Shown: positions 8,529 to 17,019 of the stretch, one piece after another
How the letters are laid out: each line of letters starts with the position of its first letter
How positions within the stretch are numbered: position 1 is the first letter of the stretch
Assembly (NCBI RefSeq): GCF_010723575.1
Contig: NZ_BLKZ01000001.1
Location: 2,046,001 to 2,110,000 of the forward strand
Source of the DNA: Mycobacterium bourgelatii
GTDB lineage: Bacteria; Actinomycetota; Actinomycetes; Mycobacteriales; Mycobacteriaceae
Length of the DNA stretch: 64,000 bases
Reading direction: 5' to 3'
Translations under genes and position numbers: made by a program
Notes under the pieces: model-generated
What the model saw: the letters and a program-made list of their open reading frames with translations, nothing else
Database searches by the model: none
What the model was told of the DNA's origin: nothing

Positions 8529-9007
8529 AAGTCGGCCTAGTCTGGGCGCAATCGACGTCCGGAGTCATCGGCCGCGGCGGCGACATCCCGTGGCGGCTTC
8601 CCGAAGATCTCAACCACTTCAAGCAAATCACCATGGGTCACACCGTGGTGATGGGCCGACGGACTTGGGATTCGCTGCCGGCCCGCTTTCGGCCGCTGCC
8701 CGGGCGTCGAAACGTTGTCTTGAGCCGCCAACCCGGGTTTAGCGCACCCGGCGCCGAGGTGGTTACCTCGCTCGATGAGGCCCTGACCGAGCCGGAAACC
8801 TGGGTGGTCGGGGGTTCTGAGATTTACACGCTTGCGTTGCCGTATGCCAGCCGCTGTGAGGTGACCGAGGTCGACATTGACCTGCCCCGCGACGACGAGG
8901 ACGCGATCGCTCCGGCACTCGACGAGACGTGGGGCGCCGAGACGGGCGACTGGTTGGTCAGCAAGTCGGGGCTGCGCTACCGGTTTCACAGTTACCGCAG
9001 GTCATAA
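8525..9007 (+). CDS. dfrA: Dihydrofolate reductase
   Basis: 160 residues. It reduces dihydrofolate to tetrahydrofolate with NADPH and is the target of trimethoprim-type inhibitors. The start MKVGLVWAQ, the GVIGRGGDIPWRLPEDL loop with the active-site Asp, MGRRTWDSLP (NADPH site) and VVGGSEIYTLALP are clear. Length equals the mycobacterial enzyme. The ATG lies inside the thyA stop, so thyA-dfrA form a coupled unit that closes the folate cycle. Confidence 0.97.
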   Translation: MKVGLVWAQSTSGVIGRGGDIPWRLPEDLNHFKQITMGHTVVMGRRTWDSLPARFRPLPGRRNVVLSRQPGFSAPGAEVVTSLDEALTEPETWVVGGSEIYTLALPYASRCEVTEVDIDLPRDDEDAIAPALDETWGAETGDWLVSKSGLRYRFHSYRRS

Positions 9008-9106
9008 AACTCACCGCCGCGCCGACGGCATGACCTGACATACTCGACTTCGGGGTCGGACTCAAAATCTCACGGGTACTACGAACGTGCGGAACGGGGG
9101 ATTTAC

Positions 9107-9838
9107 ATGGAAACCGAACCTGCAAAGAGGTTCTCTCGGATCTTTCGGGGTTATGACCCCGCGGCCGTCGACGCCTACATCGAGCTGTTGACCACCAAGC
9201 AGGAGTTGCTGCGCGCCGACGTCGAGCGCCTGACGCGGCGGCTCCAGGCATCCAGCGAGGAAGTGGCCGCGCTGCGGCAGGAAGTGGCCGGGCTGACCGA
9301 CACCTCGTCGGCTCCCCAGGCGGTGCAGTCTCGGATGGCGAAGTTGCTGCGGCGCGCGATCGACGAGGTCGCCGAGATGCAGGCCGAGTCGCGAGCCGAG
9401 GCGCAGGAACTGATCCGCAGCGCCGAGGCCGAGATCGAGGCCATGCAGCAAGAGCACCGAGAAGCGTTGGCGGATCTGGCCGAGCAGCGGAAAGCCCTGG
9501 AAGACGAGATCGAGGAAGCCAAGGGAAAATTAGCGGCCGACCTGGCCCGCATGCGCTCGGAGGCAGAGTCGGAAATCGAAGAAGCTCGCCAGGACGCCCA
9601 GCAGGAGCGTGAGCAACTGCTCGCCGACGCGAGGCTGGAAGCCGATCACTACCGTGAGCAGGCCGCGCAAGCGGTGGACGAGGCCACCCGGCAACGAATC
9701 AGCGTCCTCGAGCAACTGATGGACGTCTACCGCGACTTGGATGCGGTTCCGGCCAAACTCGAGTCGGCATACCAGGAACTGAAGAACCCGCAGACCGGCA
9801 CCGTGGTGCCGTTCGAGCAGAAAGTCAGCACCGGCTGA
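9107..9838 (+). CDS. DivIVA-like coiled-coil protein
   Basis: 243 residues. The N-terminus (about 8-45) reads FSRIFRGYDPAAVDAYIELL, the short DivIVA-type membrane-binding head, and residues about 35-215 are an almost unbroken charged coiled coil rich in Glu, Ala, Gln and Arg. Such proteins organise growth or division sites at the membrane. It is not Wag31 itself. The purine-rich GGGGGA 5 nt before ATG acts as ribosome binding site. It follows dfrA by 99 nt and precedes the DNA glycosylase gene, which has its own promoter. Confidence 0.75.
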   Translation: METEPAKRFSRIFRGYDPAAVDAYIELLTTKQELLRADVERLTRRLQASSEEVAALRQEVAGLTDTSSAPQAVQSRMAKLLRRAIDEVAEMQAESRAEAQELIRSAEAEIEAMQQEHREALADLAEQRKALEDEIEEAKGKLAADLARMRSEAESEIEEARQDAQQEREQLLADARLEADHYREQAAQAVDEATRQRISVLEQLMDVYRDLDAVPAKLESAYQELKNPQTGTVVPFEQKVSTG

Positions 9839-9870
9839 ACCGCGCCGCTGAAGTTGTCCGACCGGGGCGG

Positions 9871-9876
9871 TATTCT
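9871..9876 (+). promoter_or_regulatory. -10 element for leaderless YcaQ-family gene
   Basis: TATTCT is followed by 7 nt and then GTG at 9884. This supports GTG 9884 over the TTG at 9854, which would lie upstream of the promoter. Confidence 0.6.
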
Positions 9877-9883
9877 CGGCGCC

Positions 9884-11110
9884 GTGTCGATCGCGACGCA
9901 CAGGCTGACTGCTGCGCAAGCACGGCGGATAGCTGTTGCGGCCCAAGGATTTAGCGAACCCCGTCCCGCTGGCGCCATCACGCGCGGGCACCTGCGCCGG
10001 CTGATCTCCCGAATCCAAGTGCTGCAGTTGGATTCGGTGTCGGTGGCGGTGCGCGCCCACTACGCCCCGGTGTTCAGCCGATTGGGTCCCTACGACCGCG
10101 ATCTCCTCGACAGTGTCGCCTGGGGTCCGCCGCGGACGCGCCAGTTGGTCGAGTACTGGGCACACGAGGCCGCGCTGATGGCCGTCGACGATTGGCCGTT
10201 GCTGCGCTGGCGGATGCGGCAATACCGGCACGGCCGCTGGGGCACGCACATCGTCAAGGCCAACCTGCAGCTTGCCGACGAGATCGTCGCCGCCGTCACC
10301 GAACTCGGGCCCAGCACCGCCGGGCAGATCGAGGCCTACTTGGAGGCCGAACCGCGCGGCGCGAAGGGGCCCTGGTGGGGGCGCAGCGACACGAAGTGGG
10401 TGGCTGAGGCGCTGTTCGCCTCTGGCGTGCTGACGACGGCCACCCGGGTCGGTTTCGCGCGCCACTACGACCTGGTCGAGCGGGTGCTGCCCGCCCACGT
10501 TCTGGCCAGGCAGGTCGACGACGACGAGGCCGTCCGGGAGCTCACCCTGCGGGCTGCCACCGCGCTCGGTGTTGCCACCGAGGCCGACATCCGCGACTAC
10601 TTCCGCCTGTCGGCCCAGCAGGTCAAGCCGGTGATCGCTGAGTTGGTCGCGGCGGGCGAGGTCGAACCTGTGGAGGTCGAAGGATGGTCGGCGCCGGCGT
10701 ACCTGCGGGCCGGGCAGAAGGTGCCGCGTGTCGACCGGGGGACCGCCTTGTTGTGCCCGTTCGACCCGCTGATCTTCTTTCGGCCGCGGGTGGAGCGGTT
10801 GTTCGATTTCCACTACCGCATTGAGATCTACACGCCGGCGGCCAAGCGTCGGTACGGCTATTACGTGTGGCCGTTTCTGCTGGACGGGCGTCTTGTCGGG
10901 CGGGTCGACCTCAAAGCCGACCGCGACGCGGGCACACTACGGGTTATGGGTGCGTTCGCCGAACCCGATGCGCCGCGCAAGGCGGTCGCCGAGGCGCTGG
11001 CCGGCGAGTTGGCGACGATGGCGTCCTGGCTGGGGTTGGGCGACGTCACTGTCTCCGACCATGGTGATCTGGCCGCGCAGTTGCGTGCCGCTGCCAAACG
11101 GTCCGGTTGA
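9884..11110 (+). CDS. Winged-helix DNA glycosylase, YcaQ/AlkX family (HTH_42)
   Basis: 408 residues of the HTH_42 superfamily. The family acts on bulky or crosslinking alkyl lesions: E. coli YcaQ unhooks interstrand crosslinks, and AlkZ proteins protect antibiotic producers. The catalytic motif in the YcaQ/AlkX branch is Q-hydrophobic-D; here QLD is at residues 48-50 in the segment IQVLQLDSVSV, so the enzyme looks active. The C-terminal half carries CPFDPLIFFRPRVERLFDF, also typical of the family. The stop overlaps the hsdM ATG (ATGA), so a repair enzyme is coupled to a DNA methyltransferase. Confidence 0.8.
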   Translation: MSIATHRLTAAQARRIAVAAQGFSEPRPAGAITRGHLRRLISRIQVLQLDSVSVAVRAHYAPVFSRLGPYDRDLLDSVAWGPPRTRQLVEYWAHEAALMAVDDWPLLRWRMRQYRHGRWGTHIVKANLQLADEIVAAVTELGPSTAGQIEAYLEAEPRGAKGPWWGRSDTKWVAEALFASGVLTTATRVGFARHYDLVERVLPAHVLARQVDDDEAVRELTLRAATALGVATEADIRDYFRLSAQQVKPVIAELVAAGEVEPVEVEGWSAPAYLRAGQKVPRVDRGTALLCPFDPLIFFRPRVERLFDFHYRIEIYTPAAKRRYGYYVWPFLLDGRLVGRVDLKADRDAGTLRVMGAFAEPDAPRKAVAEALAGELATMASWLGLGDVTVSDHGDLAAQLRAAAKRSG

Positions 11111-12486
11111 TGGACGCGCTCAAAGGCACGCTGTGGAAGGCGGCGGACAAGCTACGCGGTTCCCTGTCGGCAAGCCAGTACAAGGATGTCGTGTTGGGGC
11201 TGGTGTTCCTGCAGTACGCCGCGGACGGACACTGGAAGTCGTTGGCGGACAAAGCGAAATCTTCTGACATCGGTGAACTGGTCGATGCCGCGATGGGCGA
11301 GGTGATGGCAGCCAACCCGGCCCTGGCCGGAACCCTGCCGCGGCGGTACCACGCCCTCGACCAGCGACGGCTCGGCGAACTGGTGGAACTGCTCGGCGCT
11401 AACCAGGTAACCGGGCGGGTCGACCACCACGCGCGTGACGTGATGGGGGAGGTGTACGAGTACTTCCTGGGCAATTTCGCGCGTGCGGAAGGGCGCCGCG
11501 GCGGGGAATTCTTCACCCCGCCCAGCATCGTGCGGTTGCTGGTGGAGGTCCTCGAACCCACCAGCGGGCGAATTTACGACCCGTGTTGCGGCTCGGGCGG
11601 GATGTTCGTGCAGACCGACAAGTTCCTGCGCCGCCAGGACGGCGACATCAAGGACGTCGCCATCTACGGGCAGGAAAGCGTCGAAGAAACCTGGCGAATG
11701 GCAAGGATCAATCTCGCCATCCACGGGATCGACAACACCGGAATCGTCCGCGGCGACACCTTTGTCGCCGACCTGCATGACGGCCTGCTGATGGATTACG
11801 TGATGGCCAACCCTCCGTTCAACATCAAGGATTGGTCCCGCGACGTACACGATCCGCGCTGGCGCTACGGCGTTCCTCCCGCCACCAACGCGAACTTCGC
11901 CTGGATCCAGCACATTCTGTCCAAGCTGGCCCCGCGCGGCCAGGCCGGAGTCGTCATGACCAACGGGTCGATGTCGTCCACCGCGGGCGGGGAGGGCGAC
12001 ATTCGAGCCCGTATCGTCGACGCGGACCTGGTCTCGTGCCTGGTCGCACTGCCCACCCAATTGTTCCGTAGCACCGGAATTCCGGTGTGCCTGTGGTTCT
12101 TTGCCCGAGACAAAGAACACCGCCGCGGTCAGGTGCTGTTCATCGACGCCCGTGGCTTCGGGTACTTGGTGGACCGCGCCGAGCGTGCGTTGACGGACGA
12201 GGAGATCGCCCGCATCGGCGACACGTATCACGCGTGGCGCACCAAACGCTCTGCCTACCAAGATGTACCAGGGTTCTGTAAGTCGACGACGTTGGACCAC
12301 ATCAGGGCCTCGGGCTACGTGCTCACGCCCGGGCGGTATGTGGATGCCCCCGCTCCTCAGAGCGACGCCGAACCCCTCGACGACAAGATCGCGCGGTTGG
12401 CTACCGAGTTGCTCACCGCACTCGATGAATCCGCGCGGCTGGACGATGTCGTTCGCGAGGAAGTGGAGCGGCTGCGGTGGAGGTGA
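11110..12486 (+). CDS. hsdM: Type I restriction-modification methyltransferase subunit HsdM
   Basis: 458 residues. It has an N-terminal HsdM helical domain (about 1-125) and an N6-adenine methyltransferase domain with the SAM motif DPCCGSGGMF near 158-167 and the catalytic NPPF near 234-237. It transfers a methyl group from SAM to adenine at the site chosen by HsdS. ATG at 11110 overlaps the stop of the glycosylase gene. hsdS follows with a 10-nt overlap. No hsdR is present, so it probably methylates without restriction. M. tuberculosis HsdM (Rv2756c) is likewise an orphan methyltransferase. Confidence 0.94.
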   Translation: MDALKGTLWKAADKLRGSLSASQYKDVVLGLVFLQYAADGHWKSLADKAKSSDIGELVDAAMGEVMAANPALAGTLPRRYHALDQRRLGELVELLGANQVTGRVDHHARDVMGEVYEYFLGNFARAEGRRGGEFFTPPSIVRLLVEVLEPTSGRIYDPCCGSGGMFVQTDKFLRRQDGDIKDVAIYGQESVEETWRMARINLAIHGIDNTGIVRGDTFVADLHDGLLMDYVMANPPFNIKDWSRDVHDPRWRYGVPPATNANFAWIQHILSKLAPRGQAGVVMTNGSMSSTAGGEGDIRARIVDADLVSCLVALPTQLFRSTGIPVCLWFFARDKEHRRGQVLFIDARGFGYLVDRAERALTDEEIARIGDTYHAWRTKRSAYQDVPGFCKSTTLDHIRASGYVLTPGRYVDAPAPQSDAEPLDDKIARLATELLTALDESARLDDVVREEVERLRWR

Positions 12487-13526
12487 AGCTGCGTGACGAA
12501 CTGGAGTTGCGTAACGGCAAAAGCCCACCGCGGCGGGCGAAGATGGGGCCGTATCCCGTCTACGGAGCCAACGGCGTGATCGGCTACGCCACAGAACACA
12601 ACGCCAACGGGCCACTCATCGTCATCGGTCGGGTCGGATCATATTGCGGCAGTGTGCGTTTCTGCGACACCGACGTCTGGGTCACCGACAACGCGCTGAT
12701 CTGCCGGGCGAAAAACCCCGACGAGACCCGGTTCTGGTATTACGCGCTGCAGACATGCCGGCTCAACGAACACCGATCCGGCTCGGGACAGCCCCTACTC
12801 AATCAGCGAACGCTGCATGACCTTTCGGTGCAGACCGTCGCCGCCGACGATCGCGTGCGGATCGCCGGACTGCTCGGGGCCCTGGACGACAAGATCGTCG
12901 CCAACCAACGCGTGGTCGACGCCGCCGAGACGCTGATGGTGGCCATCGTCGAATCGATCACCGCTTACGTAGCGCTATCGGAACTGGCAGTTCGCTCGAC
13001 CCGGCTGGTCAACCCGTCCGACTTCGACGACGTCGTCGCCAATTTCAGCCTCCCGGCGTTCGACGACGGCGGGCAACCACAGGTTGTCGCCGGTGCATCG
13101 GTGAAGAGCGCTAAGTTCCTGTTATCGGCGCCCTGCGTGTTGTTCGCCAAGTTGAATCCCGGGCGGCCGCGAATTTGGAACGTCGTGGGTCTACCTTCGC
13201 AAATGGCCTTGGCGAGTACCGAGTTCGTTGTTCTGAGCCCCGTCGGCATCGACACGTCGGCCCTGTGGTCGGCGGTGCGTCAGCCGGAGGTATCACGCAT
13301 CTTGCAACAGCGCGTCGACGGCACCTCGGGGAGTCACCAACGCATCCGTCCGGACGAACTGCTCGACATGCCGGTGCGAGATGTTCGGCGGTTGTCCGCC
13401 GGGGAGCTGCAGACGATCACGTACCTGGGTGAACTGTGTCACGCGCGCCGCAACGACAACGTGCGGCTCGCCGGTCTCCGCGACACCCTGCTGCCGCCGC
13501 TGATATCGGGGGAGCTCCGGCTGTAA
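12477..13526 (+). CDS. hsdS: Type I specificity subunit HsdS
   Basis: 349 residues, with two target-recognition domains (about 1-115 and 165-300), each followed by a helical spacer: the first near RVRIAGLLGALDDKIVANQRVVDAAE, the second near the C-terminus ending LLPPLISGEL. These set the two half sites of a bipartite target. GTG 12477 overlaps the end of hsdM; GTG 12483 is an alternative. In M. tuberculosis the corresponding locus is split, with vapBC genes between hsdS parts (from memory); here it is intact and contiguous. The first recognition domain is shorter than in classical HsdS, beginning almost at the start codon. Confidence 0.88.
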   Translation: MEVKLRDELELRNGKSPPRRAKMGPYPVYGANGVIGYATEHNANGPLIVIGRVGSYCGSVRFCDTDVWVTDNALICRAKNPDETRFWYYALQTCRLNEHRSGSGQPLLNQRTLHDLSVQTVAADDRVRIAGLLGALDDKIVANQRVVDAAETLMVAIVESITAYVALSELAVRSTRLVNPSDFDDVVANFSLPAFDDGGQPQVVAGASVKSAKFLLSAPCVLFAKLNPGRPRIWNVVGLPSQMALASTEFVVLSPVGIDTSALWSAVRQPEVSRILQQRVDGTSGSHQRIRPDELLDMPVRDVRRLSAGELQTITYLGELCHARRNDNVRLAGLRDTLLPPLISGELRL

Positions 13527-13543
13527 CCCCAGAGTCATCGGGT

Positions 13544-13549
13544 TAGGGT
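13544..13549 (+). promoter_or_regulatory. -10 element for leaderless thyX transcript
   Basis: TAGGGT is followed by 7 nt and then GTG at 13557. It overlaps the alternative in-frame GTG at 13548, which argues against that start. Confidence 0.6.
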
Positions 13550-13556
13550 GAGCGCC

Positions 13557-14309
13557 GTGGCCGAGACCGCGCCGCTACGCGTGCAGCTGATCGCCAAGAC
13601 CGACTTCTTGGCGCCACCCGACGTGCCCTGGACGACCGATGCCGACGGGGGCCCCGCGCTGGTCGAGTTCGCCGGCCGAGCCTGCTACCAGAGCTGGTCG
13701 AAGCCCAACCCGAAGACCGCGACGAACGAGAGCTACATCCGGCACATCATCGACGTCGGCCATTTCTCGGTCCTGGAACACGCCAGCGTGTCGTTCTACA
13801 TCACCGGCATCTCGCGGTCCTGCACCCACGAGCTGATCCGGCATCGGCACTTCTCCTACTCGCAGCTGTCGCAGCGCTACGTGCCCGAGCATGACTCGCA
13901 GGTCGTCGTGCCGCCCGGCGTGGCAGGCGACCCCGAGTTGGAGCGGATTCTCACCGACGCCGCCGACGCCAGCCGCGCCGCCTACACCGAGTTGTTGGCC
14001 AAGCTGGAAGCCAAGTTCGCAGACCAGCCAACGGCGGCGTTGCGTCGCAAACAGGCACGTCAGGCTGCGCGCGCCGTGTTACCGAATGCGACCGAGACGC
14101 GCATCGTGGTGACCGGCAACTACCGCGCCTGGCGGCACTTCATCGCCATGCGGGCCAGCGAGCACGCCGACGTGGAAATCCGGCGCCTGGCCATCGAATG
14201 CCTGCGACGCCTGGTCGACGTGGCTCCGGCGGTGTTCGCCGACTTCGAAATCACCGCCCTGGCCGACGGCACTGAGGTCGCGACCAGCCCATTAGCTACT
14301 GAAGCTTGA
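13557..14309 (+). CDS. thyX: Flavin-dependent thymidylate synthase ThyX
   Basis: 250 residues, the same length as M. tuberculosis ThyX. It makes dTMP using FAD and NADPH and leaves tetrahydrofolate, unlike ThyA. The ThyX motif RHR-x7-S is present as RHRHFSYSQLS near residues 95-105. Later segments such as LPNATETRIVVTGNYRAWRHF bind dUMP and FAD. Starting at GTG 13557 gives the conserved beginning AETAPLRVQLIAKTDF. It lies 30 nt after hsdS but appears to have its own leaderless promoter. Confidence 0.96.
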   Translation: MAETAPLRVQLIAKTDFLAPPDVPWTTDADGGPALVEFAGRACYQSWSKPNPKTATNESYIRHIIDVGHFSVLEHASVSFYITGISRSCTHELIRHRHFSYSQLSQRYVPEHDSQVVVPPGVAGDPELERILTDAADASRAAYTELLAKLEAKFADQPTAALRRKQARQAARAVLPNATETRIVVTGNYRAWRHFIAMRASEHADVEIRRLAIECLRRLVDVAPAVFADFEITALADGTEVATSPLATEA

Positions 14310-14322
14310 CAGACATCGTTGA

Positions 14323-14380
14323 CGAGCGTGCGCAGATGTACGCGCCGACGCGGCGTGTCCTGGCACAACACGCACGCTCG
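14323..14380. repeat. Inverted repeat between thyX and dapA
   Basis: Perfect 10-nt arms, CGAGCGTGCG at 14323-14332 and its complement at 14371-14380, surround a 38-nt interior. It starts 14 nt after the thyX stop and may form a cruciform or transcript stem. No T-run follows. dapA has a separate promoter further right. Confidence 0.55.
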
Positions 14381-14411
14381 CGCTGCTGGTAACCAGCTTG
14401 GTGGCGCCAGG

Positions 14412-14417
14412 TAATCT
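14412..14417 (+). promoter_or_regulatory. -10 element for leaderless dapA transcript
   Basis: TAATCT is followed by 8 nt and then GTG at 14426. No Shine-Dalgarno sequence is present. Confidence 0.55.
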
Positions 14418-14425
14418 TTAACACC

Positions 14426-15328
14426 GTGAGCACCGTCGGATTCGACGCCCCAGCACGCCTGGGGACCCTGCTGACCGCCATGGTCACTCCGTTTGGTCCC
14501 GACGGCTCCCTGGACACCGTCACCGCGGCGCGCCTGGCGAACCACCTCGTAGACCAGGGCTGCGACGGCCTGGTGGTCTCGGGAACGACCGGCGAATCGC
14601 CGACAACCACCGACGAGGAGAAGCTCGAACTGCTGCGGGTGGTCCTCGAGGCGGTGGGGGATCGCGCCCGGGTCATCGCCGGCGCGGGAACCTACGACAC
14701 CGCACACAGCGTCAAGCTGGCCAAGGCCTGCGCCGCCGAGGGCGCGCACGGGCTGTTGATCGTCACGCCCTACTACTCGCGGCCGCCGCAGGCCGGTTTG
14801 CTGGCCCACTTCACCGCCGTCGCGGACGCGACCGAGCTGCCGGTGTTGCTCTACGACATCCCGCCCAGGTCCGTGGTGCCCATCGAACCCGCGACGCTGC
14901 GCGCACTCGCATCGCACCCCAACATCGTGGGCGTCAAGGACGCCAAGGCCGACCTACACAGCGCCGCGCAGGTCATGGCCGACACCGGCCTGGCGTACTA
15001 CTCGGGCGACGACGCTCTCAATCTGCCCTGGCTGGCGATGGGCGCCACCGGCTTCATCAGCGTGATTTCACACGTGGCGGCGGGTCAGCTGCGGGAGTTG
15101 TTGTCGGCGTTCCAGTCCGGTGACATCGCCACCGCCCGCAAGATCAACCACTCCGTCGCGCCGCTGTGCAACGCGATGGCCCGGCTGGGTGGGGTGACCC
15201 TGTCGAAGGCGGGTCTGCGGTTGCAGGGCATCGATGTCGGTGATCCGCGCCTGCCACAGGTCGCCGCGACGCCGGAGCAGATCGACGCGCTGGCCGCCGA
15301 CATGCGCGCGGCCTCGGTGCTGCGGTAG
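14426..15328 (+). CDS. dapA: 4-hydroxy-tetrahydrodipicolinate synthase
   Basis: 300 residues, TIM-barrel of the DapA family. It condenses pyruvate with aspartate semialdehyde, the first committed step to diaminopimelate and lysine. The motif GTTGESPTTTDEEK near 50-63 and GVKDAKADL near 170, which holds the Schiff-base lysine, are clear. Diaminopimelate goes into peptidoglycan; dapF of the same pathway lies at 41.3 kb. The RNase J gene follows after 8 nt, the same order as in M. tuberculosis. Confidence 0.96.
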   Translation: MSTVGFDAPARLGTLLTAMVTPFGPDGSLDTVTAARLANHLVDQGCDGLVVSGTTGESPTTTDEEKLELLRVVLEAVGDRARVIAGAGTYDTAHSVKLAKACAAEGAHGLLIVTPYYSRPPQAGLLAHFTAVADATELPVLLYDIPPRSVVPIEPATLRALASHPNIVGVKDAKADLHSAAQVMADTGLAYYSGDDALNLPWLAMGATGFISVISHVAAGQLRELLSAFQSGDIATARKINHSVAPLCNAMARLGGVTLSKAGLRLQGIDVGDPRLPQVAATPEQIDALAADMRAASVLR

Positions 15329-15336
15329 GTCCGCAG

Positions 15337-17013
15337 GTGGATTCCGAACTCGCTCCGCCGGGCCCATTGCCCGCGGGTGGGTTGCGGATTACCGCGCTGG
15401 GCGGCATCAGCGAGATCGGCCGCAACATGACGGTGTTCGAACATCTCGGCCGACTGCTGATCATCGACTGCGGGGTGATGTTCCCCACCCACGACGAGCC
15501 CGGTGTCGACCTGATCCTGCCGGACTTTCGTCACATCGAAGACCGGCTCGACGACATCGAGGCGCTGGTCCTCACCCATGCGCACGAAGACCACATCGGC
15601 GCCATCCCGTTCCTGCTCAAGTTGCGTCCAGACATCCCGGTCGTCGGCTCCAAGTTCACGCTGGCGCTGGTCGCGGCCAAATGCCGTGAGCATCGCATCA
15701 AACCGGTGTTCATGGAGGTCAAAGAGGGCCAGAGCTCCAAACACGGGGTGTTCGAATGCGAATACTTCGCCGTCAATCACTCGATCCCGGACGCGCTGGC
15801 CATCGCCGTCTACACGGGTGCGGGAACCATACTGCACACCGGGGACATCAAACTCGACCAGCAACCGCTGGACCGCCGCCCCACCGACCTGCCCGGAATG
15901 TCGCGCCTCGGCGATGCCGGCGTGGACCTGTTCCTGTGCGACTCGACCAACGCCGAGCACCCGGGGGTAGGGCCGTCGGAAAGCGAGATCGGTCCAACCC
16001 TGCACCGGCTGATTCGCGGGGCCGAAGGCCGCGTGATCGTGGCGTGCTTCGCATCCAACGTCGACCGGGTGCAGCAAATCATCGATGCCGCAGTGGCATT
16101 GGGTCGACGGGTGTCATTTGTCGGCCGGTCGATGGTGCGCAACATGGGCATCGCGCGCGAGCTGGGGTTCCTGCGCGTGGCCGACTCCGACATCATTGAC
16201 ATTTCGGCCGCCGAGGAGATGCCGCCCGAGAAAGTCGTGCTGGTCACCACCGGCACCCAGGGCGAGCCGATGGCGGCACTGTCGCGCATGTCGCGCGGCG
16301 AGCACCGCAGCATCACGCTGACCGCGGGCGACCTGGTGGTGTTGTCCTCGTCGCTGATTCCCGGCAACGAGGAAGCCGTTTATGGCGTGATCGACTCGCT
16401 GGCCAAGATCGGGGCCAGGGTTGTGACCAATGCCCAAGCGCGGGTGCATGTTTCGGGACACGCATATGCCGGCGAGCTGCTCTTCCTGTACAACGGGGTG
16501 CGGCCGCGTCACGTCATGCCGGTGCACGGCACCTGGCGGCATCTGCGCGCCAACGCCAAGTTGGCGGCCAGCACCGGTGTTCCGCCGGAGTCAATCCTGT
16601 TGGCCGAGAACGGCGTCAGCGTGGACCTCGTCGCCGGCAAGGCCAGCATTTCCGGCGCGGTGCCGGTCGGCAAGATGTTCGTCGACGGCTTGATCACCGG
16701 CGATGTCGGCGACATCACCCTGGGCGAGCGGCTGATCTTGTCGGAGGGCTTCGTCGCGGTCACGGTTGTGGTCAAACGCGGCACCGGGCGACCCGTCGTT
16801 GCGCCGCACTTGAATTCGCGGGGCTTCTCTGAGGATCCGAAAGCGCTCGAGCCCGCGGTGCGCAGGGTCGAGGCGGAGATGGAACAGTTGGTGGCCAACA
16901 ATGTCACCGATCCGATCCGGATCGCCCAAGGTGTGCGCCGCACCGTCGGCAAGTGGGTGGGGGAGGTTTACCGCCGCCAGCCGATGATCGTGCCGACCGT
17001 CATCGAAGTTTGA
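15337..17013 (+). CDS. rnj: Ribonuclease J
   Basis: 558 residues, exactly the length of M. tuberculosis Rv2752c. Metallo-beta-lactamase fold with the metal motif HAHEDHIG near residues 79-86, a beta-CASP domain, and a C-terminal domain. It has 5'-exonuclease and endonuclease activity in RNA maturation and decay. GTG start, 8 nt after dapA. The stop lies 6 nt from the convergent methyltransferase stop. The protein ends YRRQPMIVPTVIEV, matching the family end. Confidence 0.95.
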   Translation: MDSELAPPGPLPAGGLRITALGGISEIGRNMTVFEHLGRLLIIDCGVMFPTHDEPGVDLILPDFRHIEDRLDDIEALVLTHAHEDHIGAIPFLLKLRPDIPVVGSKFTLALVAAKCREHRIKPVFMEVKEGQSSKHGVFECEYFAVNHSIPDALAIAVYTGAGTILHTGDIKLDQQPLDRRPTDLPGMSRLGDAGVDLFLCDSTNAEHPGVGPSESEIGPTLHRLIRGAEGRVIVACFASNVDRVQQIIDAAVALGRRVSFVGRSMVRNMGIARELGFLRVADSDIIDISAAEEMPPEKVVLVTTGTQGEPMAALSRMSRGEHRSITLTAGDLVVLSSSLIPGNEEAVYGVIDSLAKIGARVVTNAQARVHVSGHAYAGELLFLYNGVRPRHVMPVHGTWRHLRANAKLAASTGVPPESILLAENGVSVDLVAGKASISGAVPVGKMFVDGLITGDVGDITLGERLILSEGFVAVTVVVKRGTGRPVVAPHLNSRGFSEDPKALEPAVRRVEAEMEQLVANNVTDPIRIAQGVRRTVGKWVGEVYRRQPMIVPTVIEV

Positions 17014-17019
17014 CGCGGC

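Noticed and set aside
11152..12615. 487-codon minus-strand open frame across hsdM and hsdS
   Set aside because: hsdM carries all its catalytic motifs on the plus strand; the antisense frame has no domain and spans two genes.
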